From Streptomyces sp. NBC_00376 (lineage in GTDB: Bacteria > Actinomycetota > Actinomycetes > Streptomycetales > Streptomycetaceae), in contig NZ_CP107960.1 of the NCBI RefSeq assembly GCF_036077095.1, positions 6,200,001-6,264,000 on the forward strand: a stretch of DNA of 64,000 bases, read 5' to 3'. The position numbers were made by a program, and so were the translations under genes. Positions 62,100 to 64,000 of the stretch are shown here, piece by piece. Positions within the stretch are counted from its first letter, which is position 1, and each line of letters begins with the position of its first letter. The notes under the pieces are model-generated. The model saw only the letters and a program-made list of their open reading frames with translations, did no database searches and had not been told where the DNA came from.

Positions 62100-64000
62100 T
62101 CACCGCAGTTGCCACTCGCTGAACCCGACCGTGCCGCGCAGCCCGCTCCCGCCGTTCGTCGCGGTCATGAAGATCCCCACGTCCTGGACCGCCGCCGTCC
62201 CCGGCACGGCGACCGTGCCCACCGTCCGCCAGCTCGCCCCGCCGTCGGTGGAACAGGAGCCCGTGCATCCGTCCCCGGCCCGGGCCAGCCGGAGCAGTAC
62301 CGGGGCCTTGATCCCGGTGATCCGCCGGTACGTGTCCAGGGTCCCGTCGCCGTTCGTGTCGTACGAGAGGACCACACCGTTGGACGGCGTCACCGCCAGA
62401 TTCAGGAACCCCGCGGAGCCCGGCGCCGCGAGGCTGTTGCACACCACGAGCCCCGAACGCGCCCAGCCCCCGGTGTTCTCCTGCACGTCGACCCGCACGG
62501 TCACCTCCGCCCCGTCGGACCACGCCCCCTCCCGGTACGCGGTGCCGAACTGGCTGGTGCCCTTCCACAGGTCCTGGCCCGCCCCGTTGATCGCGAACCG
62601 CCCGTCCAGCTCCCCGAAGACCGCCGCGTTCGACGTGTACGTGCGCCAGCCCGGCTCCAGCGGCGCCGCCAGGTACACCGCGCCACGCCGCAGATCGGTC
62701 ACCCGGTCCTCGCCGCGCGGCCCGTACGCGGTGCCCAGCTCGTACGGCATCGGCACCAGCGGCGCGGTCAGCGGCTCGGACGGGGCGGTGACCCGCCAGT
62801 CCACCGAACCCGAGCCGCCCGCCGCGACCTCGTCGAGGGAGGTGCCGCCCGTCGCGGTGGCGTCCAGGCCGGTGAGCGCGAAGTCGACCCGGCCGGTGGA
62901 CCGCAGGCCGTTCAGATTGCGGAAAGCGGCCGTCACCGTCCCGGTGCTGCCAGGGGCGAACGTCACCGGATCGGCCCAGACCGTGACGGTGCCCTGGTAC
63001 GGGGCGGTGGACAGGGTCTCGAAGACCCGCCGCGCCGTGCGGTGGGCATCGCCCGTCGCCCGTACCGGATGGACGTCGGTCCGCCGGGTCCACTCCTCCT
63101 CGCCCGGGTACCAGTCGAAGGCCTTCGCCGCCCGGCCCTCTGTGAGCGCGTCGGTCAGCTCGTCCAAGTACGCCTGCCACTGCGGGAGATGGACCTCGCC
63201 CATCAGCCCGTGCCAGTCCCGGTTGGCGTAGTTGCTGAGGTTGTCGGCGGCCGTCCGGTCCGCCCAGGTGGTGATCAGGGTGCGGGCCGTCCACTCCAGC
63301 CGCACCGCCTCCGCCGGGCTCGTCGCCAGCCGTTTGGCGTCCTCCAGCCACGGCCCCAGCAGGAAGGCCCGGTGGCAGCCCGACACCGTGTCCGTCAGCC
63401 GCATCAGCTTCAGCCAGAGCGCGGCGAGCACCCGGAACCGGGCCACGTCCTTGTCGGCCTGGGCGGCCCGCAGCTGCGGCAGCAGGGTCCGGGAGCGGTC
63501 GGCGAGCGCCTGCCGGGCCAGATCGGTGAGGTCGTAGCGGTAGGTGTCCGAGTCGCGCAGCGACGGGCGTACGCCGAGGAGCGCCGCGAACGCCCGGTCG
63601 AAACCGGCCGGGTCGAAGGCGGTGTTGACGGAGGCGGTGATGCTCGGCCTGCGGGAGAAGAGCGAGTCGACGGGGCGGCCATCGGTGCTGGTCAGCCGGT
63701 ACGCCGTGGCGGCCAGCGCGGCGAACGCCGCCTCCGCCGAGCGGTCGCGGCCGCCGTAGCGGAACCTCGGGTACGCCCGGAACCACGCCTCCCGGTCCAC
63801 CTTCTCGCTGCGCCAGGCCAGCTCGCTGAACAGCTCGAACGCCGCCGGATCGCGCTCGGCCGCCTCCGGCATGTACGCCGTGCCGGTCAGCGCGCTGCCC
63901 GGCTTGTCGCGCCAGGCCGTGAACTTCTCCGTCCAGCGGTCGGTGTTGGCGCCGATCGTCGTACGGCCGCCGAAGTTCGGGATGGTGCCGAAGGCGTACG
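62100..64000 (-). CDS. Alpha-N-acetylglucosaminidase, GH89 (C-terminal part, runs off the window)
   Basis: Open to the right edge, so the N-terminal part including any signal is missing. At least 633 residues are visible. The first visible stretch, YAFGTIPNFGGRTTIGANTD, and GTAYMPEAAERDPAAF carry GH89 hallmarks; the Glu in YMPEA lines up with human NAGLU Glu446, a catalytic acid. The helical domain has ADRTAADNLSNYANRDWHGL. After it come an NPCBM-associated NEW3-like module (PGSTGTVTAAFRNLNG) and a concanavalin-like module with GASWRTVGTVAVPG. It would release terminal alpha-GlcNAc from glycans outside the cell. Confidence 0.92.
   Translation of the reverse strand, partial: YAFGTIPNFGGRTTIGANTDRWTEKFTAWRDKPGSALTGTAYMPEAAERDPAAFELFSELAWRSEKVDREAWFRAYPRFRYGGRDRSAEAAFAALAATAYRLTSTDGRPVDSLFSRRPSITASVNTAFDPAGFDRAFAALLGVRPSLRDSDTYRYDLTDLARQALADRSRTLLPQLRAAQADKDVARFRVLAALWLKLMRLTDTVSGCHRAFLLGPWLEDAKRLATSPAEAVRLEWTARTLITTWADRTAADNLSNYANRDWHGLMGEVHLPQWQAYLDELTDALTEGRAAKAFDWYPGEEEWTRRTDVHPVRATGDAHRTARRVFETLSTAPYQGTVTVWADPVTFAPGSTGTVTAAFRNLNGLRSTGRVDFALTGLDATATGGTSLDEVAAGGSGSVDWRVTAPSEPLTAPLVPMPYELGTAYGPRGEDRVTDLRRGAVYLAAPLEPGWRTYTSNAAVFGELDGRFAINGAGQDLWKGTSQFGTAYREGAWSDGAEVTVRVDVQENTGGWARSGLVVCNSLAAPGSAGFLNLAVTPSNGVVLSYDTNGDGTLDTYRRITGIKAPVLLRLARAGDGCTGSCSTDGGASWRTVGTVAVPGTAAVQDVGIFMTATNGGSGLRGTVGFSEWQLR

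Noticed and set aside
1..64000. tRNA, rRNA, insertion sequences, prophage genes
   Set aside because: No cloverleaf-like sequences, rRNA stretches, transposases, integrases or terminal inverted repeats were seen on reading both strands.

Overview
The window is chromosomal DNA of a high-GC actinobacterium, almost certainly a Streptomyces. By eye, codon third positions are nearly always G or C, GTG and TTG starts are common, the regulators are AfsR/SARP, TetR and LacI types, and the gene order (methionine aminopeptidase, panB, nadE, a glnA2-type glutamine synthetase-like gene, glnE, the malR/malEFG/aglA locus, and a giant amylase-pullulanase) matches what I recall of the S. coelicolor chromosome arm around SCO2226-SCO2257. 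That synteny is from memory and was not searched.

1-18.3 kb is mostly conserved core: a heme oxygenase behind a DtxR/DmdR-type iron box, methionine aminopeptidase, an MFS exporter, an F420:NADP oxidoreductase, a site-2 protease-like membrane protein, a large AfsR-like STAND regulator, a DrrAB-type ABC exporter, panB, a self-contained MFS/TetR efflux pair with a perfect palindromic operator, a membrane-anchored EEP-fold hydrolase and NAD+ synthetase. 18.3-24.2 kb holds a cell-surface redox/metal group (multicopper oxidase lipoprotein, CBS protein, DUF305, DUF3105) and the divergent glnA2-like gene. 24.4-28.2 kb is a three-gene translationally coupled operon (discoidin-metallophosphoesterase, MFS, beta-propeller protein) behind a palindromic motif. 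28.2-37.7 kb has a PrmC-like methyltransferase with an unusual leader, a flavin/F420-type oxidoreductase, glnE, a TetR/APC permease/amidohydrolase group and a PAP2 protein.

37.8-52.4 kb is one functional unit for starch and maltodextrin use. Secreted alpha-amylase and a secreted 1775-residue amylase-pullulanase cut polysaccharide outside. The MalE lipoprotein and MalF/MalG permease import the products; no ATPase gene is present locally. AglA hydrolyses the imported sugars inside. Two very similar LacI repressors, one before malE and one coupled to aglA, probably read the same TTGC-type sites seen in front of malE and of the amylase gene.

52.6-59.5 kb contains an orphan STAND ATPase, a TetR regulator downstream of a putative di-iron oxygenase/reductase pair, and a single-pass membrane protein of unknown function. 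59.5-62.1 kb looks like accessory DNA: a stand-alone SARP regulator faces a secreted protein made of 22 near-perfect GNVLQQGAQT repeats, and the segment is bracketed by related sequence, including what looks like a decayed fragment of the next gene. The window ends inside a GH89 alpha-N-acetylglucosaminidase gene. The repeat protein with its flanks, the PrmC-like leader, the doubled mal repressor and the di-iron pair are the parts most worth a second look.
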